From NCBI RefSeq assembly GCF_002632725.1, contig NZ_NJAI01000004.1, positions 431,564-495,563 of the forward strand: 64,000 nucleotides of DNA, given 5' to 3'. The DNA comes from Xenorhabdus hominickii (lineage in GTDB: Bacteria > Pseudomonadota > Gammaproteobacteria > Enterobacterales > Enterobacteriaceae). Below the pieces are notes generated by a model, which made no database searches, was not told the DNA's origin, and saw only the letters and a program-made list of their open reading frames with translations. Shown here in pieces: positions 41,066 through 52,461 of the stretch. Made by a program: the position numbers and the translations under genes. How positions within the stretch are numbered: position 1 is the first letter of the stretch; each line of letters opens with the position of its first letter.

Positions 41066-42505
41066 TTAATCATTCTTTGCGGTTAATGGCAGTTCAATTC
41101 GAAAACATACATCAGCAAATTCAGATTCTATCAGATGAATCACTCCTCCCATCTGTTTAATACAATCTTGAGCAATACTCAAGCCAAGTCCACTACCTTT
41201 AACTGCACCTTTTCGTTGAAGTTTTCCTTGGTAAAATGGCTCGAAAATCATGCTTTTTTCTAATTCAGGAATAGGCGTTCCTGTATTGGCAATATCAATC
41301 TGAAGATTTTTCCCCATTTGCCGACTGGAAATCCAAATGTTACCGGATTCAGCTCCATAGTGCACTGCATTGGAGTAGAGATTATCAATCACCTTCATTA
41401 ATAAGTTGGGTTCCGCCCAGCAATAATCTATATCCAGCTGAATGTTTGTATAAATATTTTTCGTTCGTGCAGGCAGTTGATGTGATAATACAACACCACC
41501 AACAAGTTCTCTTAAAGATACACTCTGATGCTCAGCAGGGCCATCTGCCAATTTACGGTTATATTCGAGTAGTTGTTCGATAAGCTGCTGTAAATGCCTA
41601 CTGCTGCTATCCAAAATACTCACGACCTCTTTTTGATCTGCGGTCAGTGGCCCGGCAATCTCATCAGCCAGTAATTCTGTCCCTTCACGCATACTTGCCA
41701 GAGGTGTCTTCAATTCGTGGGAGATATGACGTAAAAATTCATGGCGCTGCGATTCAAGCCAAGACAGGCGTTCGCTCAGCCAAATAATACGCTGTGCCAA
41801 CGAGCGTAATTCCCGGGGACCTTTAAAGGATTCGATCTGATTTTCCAACGATAGTCCTTTTCCCAGTCGATTGATCATCCGTTCGATACCTTTCACAGGC
41901 CCGATGATCATACGCGTAAACAGGGTGACCAAAAATGCACTTAACAGGAATAAAATAAGGCTTTGCCAACCAAAAAAACGCCCCTTATCTGCAATATCTT
42001 TTTGTAACTGTTCACCACGACTGAAAATGATGTTGCGAGTTTCCTGTACTAAATGGTTATTGGCAGTGGAGAATTGTTCAAGCAGTTTATTGGTAGCTGG
42101 TTCAGGGGCACCATTACTACAGGAAATTTTGGTCAACCCTGGCAGTAACTCATTGAGTTTTTTTGTATACACTGTATTTGCCAACATGGTTATCTGCTTA
42201 CCAAGCATATTCGTGTACTGAAGATATTGGCGTTGATAGAGTTTTTCCAGCCGTATATCCCCTAATACACAATATTGGCGATAACTACGCTCCATCTCAA
42301 GTGCAACACCTATCATCGCTTCGCTCCGACGGACATCCGCCAAGGTTGAACGATTAATTTCAGCCGCTTGAGTACTGAGTTGATCGAGGCTTTTATAGGC
42401 TTGATAGGCCAAAACCAATAGTGGCAATAATACCAACCAGAAAGCCATTAAAACTAATTGACGCAATGAACGCGGAAATAAACGCCATTTTTTCAAAGAA
42501 ATCAT
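41066..42505 (-). CDS. glrK: Sensor histidine kinase GlrK (QseE)
   Basis: 479 residues from ATG 42505 (MISLKKWRLFPRSLRQLVLM), the family start; the frame stays open to 42814 but that part runs through the GlmY gene. Two membrane segments (about 15-35 and 175-195) flank a periplasmic sensor domain. HAMP, HisKA (HISHELKTPLASM) and HATPase (GSGLGLSIAQD) domains follow. It responds to envelope signals and phosphorylates GlrR. Confidence 0.95.
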   Translation of the reverse strand: MISLKKWRLFPRSLRQLVLMAFWLVLLPLLVLAYQAYKSLDQLSTQAAEINRSTLADVRRSEAMIGVALEMERSYRQYCVLGDIRLEKLYQRQYLQYTNMLGKQITMLANTVYTKKLNELLPGLTKISCSNGAPEPATNKLLEQFSTANNHLVQETRNIIFSRGEQLQKDIADKGRFFGWQSLILFLLSAFLVTLFTRMIIGPVKGIERMINRLGKGLSLENQIESFKGPRELRSLAQRIIWLSERLSWLESQRHEFLRHISHELKTPLASMREGTELLADEIAGPLTADQKEVVSILDSSSRHLQQLIEQLLEYNRKLADGPAEHQSVSLRELVGGVVLSHQLPARTKNIYTNIQLDIDYCWAEPNLLMKVIDNLYSNAVHYGAESGNIWISSRQMGKNLQIDIANTGTPIPELEKSMIFEPFYQGKLQRKGAVKGSGLGLSIAQDCIKQMGGVIHLIESEFADVCFRIELPLTAKND

Positions 42506-42680
42506 CTCATAACCTACAATAACATTGTTGCTTATCAACATAAGGCATAGAAAAAAGTCTGCCAAATGATGAATTCTAAAGTTACTTTTTGTCTTTTTTT
42601 GAACTGGTTGAAAATTGTTGGCTATTGCAAGCGATGAGCATACATGAACACGATGGGCAGGATTTACCTGTAATAATGAT

Positions 42681-42711
42681 GGCGGGATAGCAGCTTTATT
42701 ACCATCCCGCC
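42681..42711 (-). terminator. Probable 3' hairpin of GlmY
   Basis: GGCGGGAT (42681-42688) pairs with ATCCCGCC (42704-42711). The sequence that follows on the minus strand (ATCATTATTAC) is only moderately T-rich, so the exact 3' end is uncertain. Confidence 0.5.
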
Positions 42712-42913
42712 AGTGAGGAGCCGCCATGCCATTTGATAAATAAATTAAGCATGTAGGTGGTGCCTCACTCCACGTGTCGCCCTTTGCTTGATAAGGCCCG
42801 AAAGCGAGTATCATTAAGTTGGACGGTAGGCACCTTACTTCGGCGTCATTCTGGGCTTATGTGGCATGTTTCCACCTGATTGTGGGCCGACATAAAAAAT
42901 TGAATGAGCAACT
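42681..42913 (-). ncRNA. glmY: Small RNA GlmY (regulator of glmS through RapZ/GlmZ)
   Basis: Between glrK and purL, where enterobacteria encode GlmY. Reading the minus strand, the RNA starts near AGTTGCTCATTC and contains AGAATGACGC, GGTGCCTACCGTCCA and GTGGAGTGAGGCACCACCT, which closely resemble conserved blocks of GlmY/GlmZ. GlmY decoys RapZ, so that GlmZ survives and activates glmS for cell-wall glucosamine synthesis. The start is set by the sigma-54 promoter. The 3' end is a guess at the hairpin at 42681; a processed form ending near 42750 is plausible. GlmZ itself is not in the window. Confidence 0.85.
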
Positions 42914-42924
42914 GCTTTATATTA

Positions 42925-42940
42925 TGCACATTACATGCCA
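42925..42940 (-). promoter_or_regulatory. Sigma-54 promoter of glmY
   Basis: Minus-strand TTGGCATGTAATGTGC: the GG (42939-42938) and GC (42927-42926) are separated by 10 bases, as in TGGCACG-N4-TTGC. It lies about 13 bases before the inferred RNA start. Confidence 0.8.
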
Positions 42941-43044
42941 ACTTGTAAAATAATTTATACTACATTGATTTTATTGATAATTTATAAGATACCGAATTCA
43001 CTGGTGTTTTTTAGTCATATTTTTTAACGACGGATATGAATTTT

Positions 43045-43062
43045 TGTCTCCTATTTATGACA
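43045..43062. promoter_or_regulatory. GlrR activator site 1
   Basis: TGTC-N10-GACA, exact match to the GlrR consensus, about 140 bp upstream of the glmY start. Confidence 0.8.
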
Positions 43063-43107
43063 CCTAACCACACCTATAAATTTTCATATTAATATCAACC
43101 AATTAAA

Positions 43108-43125
43108 TGTCTCTTATTTGAGACA
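43108..43125. promoter_or_regulatory. GlrR activator site 2
   Basis: TGTCTCTTATTTGAGACA, exact TGTC-N10-GACA. Confidence 0.8.
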
Positions 43126-43139
43126 TCCAATAAGGCCAT

Positions 43140-43157
43140 TGTCGCTATATAGAGACA
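43140..43157. promoter_or_regulatory. GlrR activator site 3
   Basis: TGTCGCTATATAGAGACA, exact TGTC-N10-GACA. Three such sites upstream of glmY is the pattern described for enterobacteria. Confidence 0.8.
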
Positions 43158-43172
43158 CGTTCATTAATGCAC

Positions 43173-43208
43173 TAAAAATAAAGGCTCTGATGAATTTTCA
43201 GGGCCTTT
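43173..43208 (-). terminator. Intrinsic terminator after purL
   Basis: AAAGGCTCTGA (43180-43190) with TCAGGGCCTTT (43198-43208), then TATTTTTAG on the minus strand. It insulates glmY from purL. Confidence 0.85.
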
Positions 43209-43237
43209 ACAAAGAAAGAATAGAACAACTAGGTAAA

Positions 43238-46200
43238 TTAGCCTAACTGTCTGCGTGCATTACGGAAAATACGCATCCAAGGACTATCTTCACCCCATTC
43301 TTTAGGATGCCAGGAATTGCTGACCGTGCGGAATACTCTTTCAGGATGAGGCATCATGACCGTCACCCGTCCATCTAAGTTAGTCACTGAGGTAATGCCA
43401 TTCACAGAACCATTTGGGTTTGCCGGATAATTTTCTGTTACCAAACCGCGGTTATCTACAAAACGCATTGCAACTTGCTGATTTTTTTCAAGCTCAATTA
43501 AGTTCTGGCTATTTCTGAATTCAACCTGACCTTCACCATGAGCAACCGCGATCGGTAAGCGGGAACCTGCCATATCTTTCAAGAATAGTGAAGGGCTATC
43601 AGCCACTTCCACTAAGCTAAAACGTGCTTCATAGCGTTCGGAGCGGTTACGGACAAACCGTGGCCAATGTTCTGTTCCCGGAATCAGCTCATGCAGATTA
43701 GACATCATCTGACAACCGTTACATACGCCAAGCGCTAAAGTATCCGGCCCTGCGAAAAAGTTCGCAAAATCATCACGTACACGAGAATTGAACAGAATAG
43801 ATTTCGCCCAACCTTCACCCGCACCGAGCACATCCCCATAGGAGAAACCACCACATGCCACTAATGTTTGGAATTGCTCCAGTGTTACCCGGCCACTCAA
43901 TAAATCGCTCATGTGAACATCCACGGCTTCAAAACCTGCCCGATGGAATGCTGCCGCCATCTCAACATGAGAGTTAACGCCTTGTTCACGTAGTACAGCA
44001 ACACGCGGACGCACTTGTTTCGAAATGTAACAAGCTGCAATATCTTCGGCGGGATCAAATGATAACTTCACGTTTAAACCGGGATCATTCACATCCTGTT
44101 TTGCCTGATGCTCTTGATCAGCACATTCAGGGTTATCACGCAGACGTTGCATTTGCCATGTAGTTTCCGCCCACCATAAGCGCAATGTGCTGCGATTTTG
44201 GCGGTAAACTTCCATATTGCCACTGGAAATAACGAAATCATTACCGACTTGAGCTTGCCCCAAATAGTGCACACATTCACTCAAGCCATTATCTGCCAGC
44301 AGATTTTCAACCTGCTCTCGGTCAGTTGCACGAATTTGGATCACTGCTCCTAATTCTTCGCTGAATAGAGCCGCCAAAATATCTTCATCAAATACACTGA
44401 TATCGGCCTGTAATCCACAATGTCCCGCAAAAGCCATTTCAGCCAAGGTCACGAGTAATCCACCATCAGATCGGTCATGATAAGCCAGTAATTTTTGTTC
44501 TGAAATTAATCGCTGAATCGCATTAAAGAAACCTGCAAGCTGTTCAACATTGCGAACATCGGCAGTTTTATCACCAAGCTGACGATAAACCTGAGCCAAG
44601 GCGGTTCCTCCCAGCGCATTCTGCCCTTGCCCCAGATCGATCAACAGTAAGGCATTGCCTTCTTCGGTAGACAATTCTGGTGTGACTGTGCGACGCACAT
44701 CTTCCACCCGGGCAAACGCACTGATCACCAATGAAAGCGGTGAAGTCATTTCACGCTCTTCCCCGTTTTGGTGCCAACGGGTTTTCATTGACATTGAATC
44801 CTTGCCGACCGGAATGGTCAATCCCAGCGCCGGGCACAATTCTTCACCCACTGCCTTCACTGCTGCATATAAACCAGCATCTTCACCTGCATGACCGGAT
44901 GCCGACATCCAGTTAGCCGATAGTTTCACTCGTTTCAGATCCTGCACATAAGCAGAGGCGATATTGGTCAGAGCTTCCCCAACTGCCATACGTGACGATG
45001 CCGCAAAATCCAGTAATGCAATCGGTGCTCGCTCCCCGATTGACATGGCTTCACCATAATAGCTGTCCAAACTGGCGGTAGTGACAGCACAATCCGCGAC
45101 TGGAATCTGCCACGGGCCAACCATTTGATCACGGGCAACCATGCCTGTTATGGAGCGGTCTCCAATCGTAATCAGGAATGTTTTTTCTGCAACAGCCGGT
45201 AAATGCAGAACACGTTTTACTGCATCTGCAAGCTCAATGCCCTTACGCTCCAGATGCTGCCCCTGCGCTTTCAGTCGTTGCACATTTTTCAGCATCTTTG
45301 GCGTATTACCAAGTAAGACATCCAATGGTAGGTCAATTGGCTGGTTATCGAAATGATCGTCGTTCAGCAGCAAATGCCGCTCTTCCGTTGCTTCACCAAT
45401 TACAGCGTAGGGAGCACGTTCACGGCGGCACATTTCCTCAAACAGAGGAAGCTGCTCTGGTGCCACAGCCAGAACATAACGCTCCTGAGATTCATTGCAC
45501 CATACCTGCAACGGACTCATCCCCAGCTCATCATTGAGAATGTTACGTAACTCAAAACGCCCACCCCGTCCACCATCACTGACTAACTCTGGCATGGCAT
45601 TTGATAAACCACCAGCGCCTACGTCATGGATGAACAGAATCGGGTTTTTATCTCCCAATTGCCAGCAGCTATCGATAACTTCCTGACAACGACGCTCCAT
45701 CTCTGCATTGTCACGTTGCACAGATGCAAAATCCAAATCAGCGTCAGATTGACCTGATGTCATGGAAGATGCCGCCCCGCCGCCTAAACCGATATTCATG
45801 CTTGGCCCACCCAGCACAATTAATTTTGCACCGACTGGGATATCGCCTTTCTGAACGTGATCTTCGCGAATATTCCCGATCCCACCCGCCAACATGATGG
45901 GCTTATGGTAACCTCGCAATTCTGTACCATTATGGGAGCAAACCTTTTCTTCATAGGTTCTGAAGTAACCCAACAATGCCGGACGCCCAAATTCATTGTT
46001 AAACGCCGCGCCGCCCAAAGGGCCTTCCAGCATAATATCCAACGCACTGACAATCCGCTCAGGCTTACCGAAATCCTCTTCCCACGGTTGTTCAAATCCC
46101 GGAATTTTCAAGTTTGAAACCGAAAAACCGACCAATCCTGCTTTGGGTTTGGCTCCCCGCCCGGTTGCACCCTCATCACGAATTTCGCCTCCCGAGCCAG

Positions 46201-47140
46201 TCGCGGCACCGGGCCAAGGCGAAATTGCCGTTGGATGATTATGCGTTTCAACTTTCATTAAAATATGGGCGGGTTCTTGGTGGTAATCATAAACACCGAA
46301 ATCAGGATCAGGGAAAAAACGCCCGACATGAGAACCCTCCATCACTGCAGCATTATCTTTATAAGCAGACAGTACATACTCTGGCGTTTGTTCAAATGTA
46401 TTTTTAATCATTTTGAACAAAGAGTTGGGTTGTTCCTGTCCATCAATAACCCAATCGGCATTGAAGATTTTGTGGCGACAATGCTCAGAATTAGCCTGTG
46501 CAAACATATAAAGTTCAATATCAGTTGGATTGCGTTCCAACGTCTGGAACGCTCTCATCAGATAATCAATTTCGTCTGCGGCCAAAGCCAATCCCAACTC
46601 AACGTTGGCAGATTCCAGCGCCGCACGACCTGATTGTAAAATATCAATTTGCTTCAAAGGGGCAGGTTGCTGGTGAGAAAACAGAGCGTTAGCTTGTTCA
46701 AACTCAGTGAACACACTTTCCATCATGCGATCATGCAATAACGCCGATAATGCTTGCCATTGCTCATCATTCATCCCGACACTATTTATCCTGGAATACT
46801 GAATATAATAAGCAATTCCCCTTTCTAAACGGACAATTTGGTTTAGCCCGCAGTTATGGACAATTTCTGTCGCTTTCGATGACCAAGGAGATATGGTGCC
46901 CGGACGAGGCGTAACTAACAGTAGTTGACCTTTAGGCTCATGTTCAGCCAAAGAGGGGCCATATTTTAATAATCGACTTAATTTTTCCCGTTCATCCCCC
47001 ATTATTGGAGCGTTAATCTCTGCAAAATGCACATATTCTGCATAAATTTCTGTCACGGGAAGACGCTGTTCTTGGCACAGGGAAAGGAGCTTAGTAATAC
47101 GAAACGCTGATAAAGCGGGCGAGCCACGCAGAATTTCCAT
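43238..47140 (-). CDS. purL: Phosphoribosylformylglycinamidine synthase
   Basis: Large single-chain PurL of 1300 residues, fourth step of purine synthesis (FGAR to FGAM with glutamine). Start ATG 47140 ([13 protein letters not shown]). Synthase domains with [20 protein letters not shown] and a C-terminal glutaminase domain (catalytic Cys in [12 protein letters not shown], His in HPERVFR). A PurR box lies 87 bp upstream. Confidence 0.98.
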   Translation of the reverse strand: MEILRGSPALSAFRITKLLSLCQEQRLPVTEIYAEYVHFAEINAPIMGDEREKLSRLLKYGPSLAEHEPKGQLLLVTPRPGTISPWSSKATEIVHNCGLNQIVRLERGIAYYIQYSRINSVGMNDEQWQALSALLHDRMMESVFTEFEQANALFSHQQPAPLKQIDILQSGRAALESANVELGLALAADEIDYLMRAFQTLERNPTDIELYMFAQANSEHCRHKIFNADWVIDGQEQPNSLFKMIKNTFEQTPEYVLSAYKDNAAVMEGSHVGRFFPDPDFGVYDYHQEPAHILMKVETHNHPTAISPWPGAATGSGGEIRDEGATGRGAKPKAGLVGFSVSNLKIPGFEQPWEEDFGKPERIVSALDIMLEGPLGGAAFNNEFGRPALLGYFRTYEEKVCSHNGTELRGYHKPIMLAGGIGNIREDHVQKGDIPVGAKLIVLGGPSMNIGLGGGAASSMTSGQSDADLDFASVQRDNAEMERRCQEVIDSCWQLGDKNPILFIHDVGAGGLSNAMPELVSDGGRGGRFELRNILNDELGMSPLQVWCNESQERYVLAVAPEQLPLFEEMCRRERAPYAVIGEATEERHLLLNDDHFDNQPIDLPLDVLLGNTPKMLKNVQRLKAQGQHLERKGIELADAVKRVLHLPAVAEKTFLITIGDRSITGMVARDQMVGPWQIPVADCAVTTASLDSYYGEAMSIGERAPIALLDFAASSRMAVGEALTNIASAYVQDLKRVKLSANWMSASGHAGEDAGLYAAVKAVGEELCPALGLTIPVGKDSMSMKTRWHQNGEEREMTSPLSLVISAFARVEDVRRTVTPELSTEEGNALLLIDLGQGQNALGGTALAQVYRQLGDKTADVRNVEQLAGFFNAIQRLISEQKLLAYHDRSDGGLLVTLAEMAFAGHCGLQADISVFDEDILAALFSEELGAVIQIRATDREQVENLLADNGLSECVHYLGQAQVGNDFVISSGNMEVYRQNRSTLRLWWAETTWQMQRLRDNPECADQEHQAKQDVNDPGLNVKLSFDPAEDIAACYISKQVRPRVAVLREQGVNSHVEMAAAFHRAGFEAVDVHMSDLLSGRVTLEQFQTLVACGGFSYGDVLGAGEGWAKSILFNSRVRDDFANFFAGPDTLALGVCNGCQMMSNLHELIPGTEHWPRFVRNRSERYEARFSLVEVADSPSLFLKDMAGSRLPIAVAHGEGQVEFRNSQNLIELEKNQQVAMRFVDNRGLVTENYPANPNGSVNGITSVTNLDGRVTVMMPHPERVFRTVSNSWHPKEWGEDSPWMRIFRNARRQLG

Positions 47141-47226
47141 AATTGTAGGTTCTCTCATCTTAGAAGCAAAGCCTGACTGATGCCTCAGGGGGAAACGCCT
47201 GACATTATAGAGGAATGTTCGCTCCG

Positions 47227-47242
47227 ACGAAACCGTTTGCGT
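47227..47242. promoter_or_regulatory. PurR operator between purL and mltF
   Basis: ACGAAACCGTTTGCGT matches ACGCAAACGTTTGCGT at 14 of 16 positions, in the divergent region upstream of purL. Confidence 0.8.
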
Positions 47243-47407
47243 GTCTATTTATCAACCAAGCAATACACTCAACGGTGTTCCTTAATTAACTTAATAGACT
47301 TGCACATCCCAATTTTGTTAAGCAAAATTCCCGATTACTGGAAATTTAACCATGCTATTATCTTACGTTTCACTCGGAGCCTAATTGCGCTAAAAAGAGA
47401 TAATTTT

Positions 47408-48961
47408 TTGATTAATATAAAGATAAATTATTTTGTTATCGTTATTATCGCGCTCCTTTCTGCTGCCATCATTGGCCTCAACATTAATTGGCCCAACAAA
47501 CAGCAGGAGCAGATAAACAAGATCCTGACAAGAGGGGAACTTCGGGTTAGCACTATCAGCTCTCCTCTGATTTCTCTTAACCATAAGAATGAACCGATAG
47601 GATTCGACTATGAACTAGCCAAACGATTTGCTGATTACTTGGGTGTTAAACTTGTGATTAAGTTTCGTTCCAACATTAATCAGCTCTTTGAAGACTTGGA
47701 AAACGATAAAGCTGATTTTTTGGCCGCAGGTCTCCTCTATAATCAGGAAAGACTCGATCAAACACGCACAGGCCCTGCCTATTATTCAGTCTTACAACAA
47801 CTGGTTTACCGTAAGGGGGCGATACGCCCACGCTCATTTAATGACGTAAAAAGCAAGCTCGTCATCATGGCAGGTTCAGCACATGCAAGCGAACTGAGGA
47901 AATTGAAAGAGAAGTCTTACCCTGATTTAACTTGGGAAGAAACACCAGACGGAAACATACAAAACCTACTCGAACAGCTATCCGAAGGAAAAATCGACTA
48001 TACTATCAGCGATTCTATCAGCTTAGCCCTTCAACAGCGTATTCATCCCAATTTGGCTGTTGCTTTTGATGTCGGTGAAGAACGTCCGCTGACTTGGTAC
48101 TTGAAGCGCAATGGCGATTACAGCCTCTATTCCGCTACGCTAGATTTTTTTAGTGATCTGGCTGAAAACGGTATCATGTCAAGGCTGCAAGAAAAATACT
48201 TCAGCCATATCGGTTCATTCGACTACTTTGATACCCTCACATTTATCCGTGCCATCAATAAAATCTTGCCAACATATCAGCCCATTTTTGAAAAATACGC
48301 GGGCTCTATTGATTGGAGATTAGTGGCATCCATTGCATGGCAAGAGTCACATTGGGATCCGCAGGCAACATCACCCACTGGGGTTCGTGGTTTAATGATG
48401 CTTACTCGTCCAACAGCAGAATGGGCTGGGATCAAGGATAGGCTAGATCCTGAAGAGAGTGTAAAAGGTGGAATGGCTTATCTGCACCATCTCATGGATC
48501 GTTTCCCAAAAACGATTCCCGACGATGAACGTATCTGGTTTGCTCTCGCCTCTTATAATATGGGATATGGACATGTTCTTGATGCCCAGAAATTAACTAC
48601 CGAGCAAAAAGGTAATTCTGAAAGCTGGTTGGATGTTAAAACGCGTCTTTCTCTGCTGAGCAAGAAAAAATACTATACCAATACAACCTATGGTTATGCC
48701 CGGGGCTATGAAGCTTACCGCTATGTTGAAAATATTCGGCGTTATTACCTGAGCTTAGAAGGCTATCTACAGGCCAAAGCTAACCGCGAAAAAGCAGAAG
48801 AACATGAAACCACCGCGAATAAAACTACGATCAGCAATAAAACTACGGACAGCGAAATTCAAGATGAAAGTAAACAAATAACAGATACCAACACCGAATC
48901 TCATGAAAAGACGCCGGAAGAAAAAACACCGGCGCAATCTGAAAAAACACTTAATCCATGA
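47408..48961 (+). CDS. mltF: Membrane-bound lytic transglycosylase F
   Basis: Outer-membrane-associated murein lytic transglycosylase. I choose the TTG at 47408: it gives 517 residues, and the N-terminus (residues 2-8 INIKINY) aligns with E. coli MKKLKINY; AAGAGA lies about 8 bases upstream. The frame is open back to 47180 but the added 76 residues would overlap the purL control region. Order: signal/anchor (about 8-27), solute-binding-protein-like domain ([14 protein letters not shown]), SLT domain with catalytic Glu in [11 protein letters not shown]. The C-terminal tail is Lys/Glu/Thr-rich. Confidence 0.92.
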   Translation: MINIKINYFVIVIIALLSAAIIGLNINWPNKQQEQINKILTRGELRVSTISSPLISLNHKNEPIGFDYELAKRFADYLGVKLVIKFRSNINQLFEDLENDKADFLAAGLLYNQERLDQTRTGPAYYSVLQQLVYRKGAIRPRSFNDVKSKLVIMAGSAHASELRKLKEKSYPDLTWEETPDGNIQNLLEQLSEGKIDYTISDSISLALQQRIHPNLAVAFDVGEERPLTWYLKRNGDYSLYSATLDFFSDLAENGIMSRLQEKYFSHIGSFDYFDTLTFIRAINKILPTYQPIFEKYAGSIDWRLVASIAWQESHWDPQATSPTGVRGLMMLTRPTAEWAGIKDRLDPEESVKGGMAYLHHLMDRFPKTIPDDERIWFALASYNMGYGHVLDAQKLTTEQKGNSESWLDVKTRLSLLSKKKYYTNTTYGYARGYEAYRYVENIRRYYLSLEGYLQAKANREKAEEHETTANKTTISNKTTDSEIQDESKQITDTNTESHEKTPEEKTPAQSEKTLNP

Positions 48962-48965
48962 ATGG

Positions 48966-49502
<537 letters not shown>

Positions 49503-49551
49503 TTATAAAAATCTCGCTAATTATACCCAACATCAATATTGTTCACTCGTC

Positions 49552-50205
49552 TCAATTTACTGATTCAAACTGTATTTCATCAAGAAAAGCATCAAGAAAC
49601 TGTTTCATGCGCTCTGTTCTTTCACGGGCTATTTTCTTGCCCGAATCAGTCTGAAAACCAGCTTCTATCTTAAATAGCTTGGTATAAAAATGATCGACCG
49701 TATAGGCTTTATCATCATATTCGCGCTGTGTTGCCAACGGGTCATTGAAATCATACAACGCGGAACCCATGCGGCCTGAGGTATAAAAACAGCGCCCAAC
49801 ACCAATCATGCCAATGGAATCCAATCGATCTGCATCTTGTACAATTTGGGCTTCCAATGTTCTCGGCGTTAATCCGGCGGAGAAACTATGTGCTTCAATC
49901 GCGTGATAGACGGCAGCGATATCCTTTTCACTCCATCCTAACTCTTCCAATATTAATGTCGCTTTTTCTGCTGCCATGCGCGAAGCAAAAGGTCGACTTG
50001 GCGAATTCTTTTCAACATTCACACAATCGTGCAATAAAACAGCCGCTAACACTAATCGTAAATCGCCGGATTCCGCCTCACAAATGTGTTTAGCATTTCG
50101 CCATACTCGATGGAGATGGGCAACATCATGAGCTCCATCATCACCTTCTATTGCCACAGGTAAAAGTTGTTGAGCTAAAGCTTCAAACGGTGAAAAAGAT
50201 AACAT
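49552..50205 (-). CDS. HD-domain phosphohydrolase (YedJ-like)
   Basis: 217-residue metal-dependent HD hydrolase: HDVAHLHRVWRNA and LLHDCVNVEKNSP carry the metal-binding His and Asp residues, with a downstream DADRLD motif. It resembles YedJ-type proteins, whose substrate is not settled. Not in the E. coli neighbourhood at this point, so it is a local insertion next to tadA. Confidence 0.85.
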   Translation of the reverse strand: MLSFSPFEALAQQLLPVAIEGDDGAHDVAHLHRVWRNAKHICEAESGDLRLVLAAVLLHDCVNVEKNSPSRPFASRMAAEKATLILEELGWSEKDIAAVYHAIEAHSFSAGLTPRTLEAQIVQDADRLDSIGMIGVGRCFYTSGRMGSALYDFNDPLATQREYDDKAYTVDHFYTKLFKIEAGFQTDSGKKIARERTERMKQFLDAFLDEIQFESVN

Positions 50206-50374
50206 AACTAAAAATTCCTCAATGAATGGAAAACTAGACTTAACAAAAATATATCACCGATATTCAGTCTATCATTTGCACAACATTTGCGTGTCAAACA
50301 ACCTTCTCCTAATATGTGCGATATTTGATACCTAAAGAAATTTTCATCCATTTTAACTCTAAAGGGGTATTTCC

Positions 50375-50773
50375 ATGCTGACGGGACTTAACCACTTAAC
50401 ATTAGCGACATCGAACCTTGAGCTCAGTCTGAATTTCTATATTAATCAACTTGGATTTACCCCACATGTTCGCTGGCAAAATGGAGCTTACTTGAGCCTG
50501 GGTGAATTATGGCTTTGTCTTTCTTGTGATGAAGCCAAACCCGCAAGGGATTATACCCACATAGCCTTTAGCATCGCGGCTGAGGATTTCCCTGCTTTCA
50601 AGGAAAAACTACTGTTTGTGGGTATACCGCAATGGAAAGAAAATCTCAGCGAAGGAGAATCTATTTACCTGCTTGATCCTGATGGACATCAACTTGAAAT
50701 CCACGTCGGCTCTCTTGCTAGCCGTCTTGATACATTACGAAAAACGCCTTACCAAGAGTTAGTGTGGTATTGA
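50375..50773 (+). CDS. fosA: FosA-family glutathione transferase (fosfomycin resistance type)
   Basis: 132-residue vicinal-oxygen-chelate protein matching FosA throughout: N-terminal LNHLTLATSNL, GAYLSLGELWLCL, DYTHIAFSI, and C-terminal LDPDGHQLEIHVGSLASRL. Metal ligands are the His in LNHLT, the His in YTHIAF and the Glu in HQLEIHVG. FosA adds glutathione to fosfomycin. Chromosomal fosA genes are common in Enterobacterales; whether this one confers resistance is not known from sequence. GGGG lies before the ATG. Confidence 0.9.
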   Translation: MLTGLNHLTLATSNLELSLNFYINQLGFTPHVRWQNGAYLSLGELWLCLSCDEAKPARDYTHIAFSIAAEDFPAFKEKLLFVGIPQWKENLSEGESIYLLDPDGHQLEIHVGSLASRLDTLRKTPYQELVWY

Positions 50774-50783
50774 ACCCTGATTA

Positions 50784-51710
50784 TCAATATCCACTACTGG
50801 ACTGCTGCTGCCATAAATGTGCACCCACCAGTGCCTTCCAAGGTGAAAAATGCGCCAACCATGTTTCAGCTTGTTCAGCACTCACTTTATCTTCCTGCTT
50901 GAGCAAATATTGGAGATTGCGTCTGACAGCAACATCACCATGCAGTGAACCATTCAAATGATTAAATCCCCTCAGCAAGGCATAGTTGATTGTCCACATG
51001 CCGATTCCCTTGATAGCCAGTAAATTATCCACTAGCCTGTTAACTGCATCTTCTTCCTCTGGAATAGCTAATTCCAACTCACCAGAATCAATCAGCCGAC
51101 TAACACTCAGCAAGGCATTCGCTTTCCCCACAGAAAAACCGCACTGGCGCAGATCATGTTCCGAACACTGTATTACTTGCTTATAGGTTGGATGACACAA
51201 TAATTCAGAAGAATGTTGAATACCGATGGCTTGAATAAAGCGCCGACGGATGGATATTGCTGCACTTAAACTAATTTGCTGACCCATTATTGCCCAGCTT
51301 AATGCTTCAAAAGGTGTCGCTGATTGATAAATCCGTAAACCTTTTTGTCTGGTAATCAACTCTCCAATAACGGGATGGTCTTGATATATGGTTTCAAATT
51401 TTTCAACGGGTTGTTTCAACCCTAGCATATGTGAAACCAGATCCAATAACGCTTCATGTGAATAACGGGACTTATCACCATCAATATCAAGTTGTAGCTT
51501 AGCTCTGTTTTCTTCAATGGTTATCGTCAAAAGAGCCGGATTGTCGTGCCACATAATCCCCTTTTTAATTTGATTCTGCTGCACAATTTCAGAAATGCCC
51601 ATTTCATCTCGTTGATGAAATGCCAAAAAGCCGCTCGTATGATAATTACTCGGTAACACAATTTCCGTCAAAGAACTCACTTTCATTACGAAAACTCCCA
51701 AGGCATACAT
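50784..51710 (-). CDS. alkA: DNA-3-methyladenine glycosylase II (AlkA type)
   Basis: Base-excision repair glycosylase for alkylated purines. 308 residues, or 300 if the start is MKVSSLTEIV at 51686. AlkA N-terminal domain, then helix-hairpin-helix (AIKGIGMWTINYALLRG) and catalytic Asp in GDVAVRRNL. No Ada domain is attached. Converges with fosA. Confidence 0.88.
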   Translation of the reverse strand: MYALGVFVMKVSSLTEIVLPSNYHTSGFLAFHQRDEMGISEIVQQNQIKKGIMWHDNPALLTITIEENRAKLQLDIDGDKSRYSHEALLDLVSHMLGLKQPVEKFETIYQDHPVIGELITRQKGLRIYQSATPFEALSWAIMGQQISLSAAISIRRRFIQAIGIQHSSELLCHPTYKQVIQCSEHDLRQCGFSVGKANALLSVSRLIDSGELELAIPEEEDAVNRLVDNLLAIKGIGMWTINYALLRGFNHLNGSLHGDVAVRRNLQYLLKQEDKVSAEQAETWLAHFSPWKALVGAHLWQQQSSSGY

Positions 51711-51728
51711 AATTGGAATAGCTGTCTG

Positions 51729-51783
51729 ATTGACTTCAAGTTGCAGCCAACAAAGGCACTACTTAAAAGATAGAGGATTATAC
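51729..51783. repeat. Degenerate copy of the TATACCC repeat
   Basis: GACTTCAAGTTGCAGCCAAC, then CTACTTAAAAGATAGAGG and ATTATAC, related to the arms of the element at 3450 with several changes. It lies between alkA and the next gene. Confidence 0.5.
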
Positions 51784-51813
51784 TAACAGAACATTGATTG
51801 ATAAAAAGGACAT

Positions 51814-52461
51814 TTACCTCATTGGATTTTCAATTTTATATTTGGCTAATTCCTCATTCAGCTCTTGAATCTGATACTTTGATGGACTTAATACTAATAG
51901 ATAAATACCAATTCCCATAAGAAAAACCATACTTAAAATAACCAGAAATAAATCTAAAGCTCCCCCAACCACATCACTCCAGCCATCGAATTGCAATAAA
52001 AACACAATCAATACAACAAATGCCAATGTAAAAAAGTACATTGAAAATATCTTTTCAAACCAATAAGTCATATAATAAAAAGGTTTAATATTTATCTGAA
52101 CCACACCTGAATTTAAAACAGTATATGTCTTTAATTTTTTAAGGTTATCTATATATTCAGAACTCAACCCAGCTTGTTTTAGCTTGATAAATATTTGTCT
52201 GAATTTATCAGACTTTATTTTGGTAATATCAAACATGATTTCAGATACAATTTCGTATTTAATATAATCTTTATTGTTTTCGCTTAAGTAGCTATTGTAC
52301 TGATTTAAATATTTAATATATTTTACTGCTCTCCGTTCTCTAAACATACTCACATCAGAATAAAGTTTCTTCAATACAGAGAGAATAATGCCAATAAAAG
52401 TCCCAATAGAACCCAAGACTTTCACTATGTCATTACCATGTTTTACTATGTACTCAATCAT
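51814..52461 (-). CDS. Unknown membrane protein with coiled cytoplasmic part
   Basis: 215 residues. Possible membrane segments at about 15-32 (VLGSIGTFIGIILSVL), 138-157 (SMYFFTLAFVVLIVFLLQF) and 166-190 (GALDLFLVILSMVFLMGIGIYLL), with a Lys/Tyr-rich helical region between (35-125). Family not recognised. Low GC and no E. coli counterpart here suggest accessory DNA. Single gene, no obvious partner. Confidence 0.6.
   Translation of the reverse strand: MIEYIVKHGNDIVKVLGSIGTFIGIILSVLKKLYSDVSMFRERRAVKYIKYLNQYNSYLSENNKDYIKYEIVSEIMFDITKIKSDKFRQIFIKLKQAGLSSEYIDNLKKLKTYTVLNSGVVQINIKPFYYMTYWFEKIFSMYFFTLAFVVLIVFLLQFDGWSDVVGGALDLFLVILSMVFLMGIGIYLLVLSPSKYQIQELNEELAKYKIENPMR

Noticed and set aside
42506..42814. 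N-terminal extension of the GlrK frame
   Set aside because: It passes through the GlmY RNA; the family start MISLKKWRLF at 42505 gives normal length.
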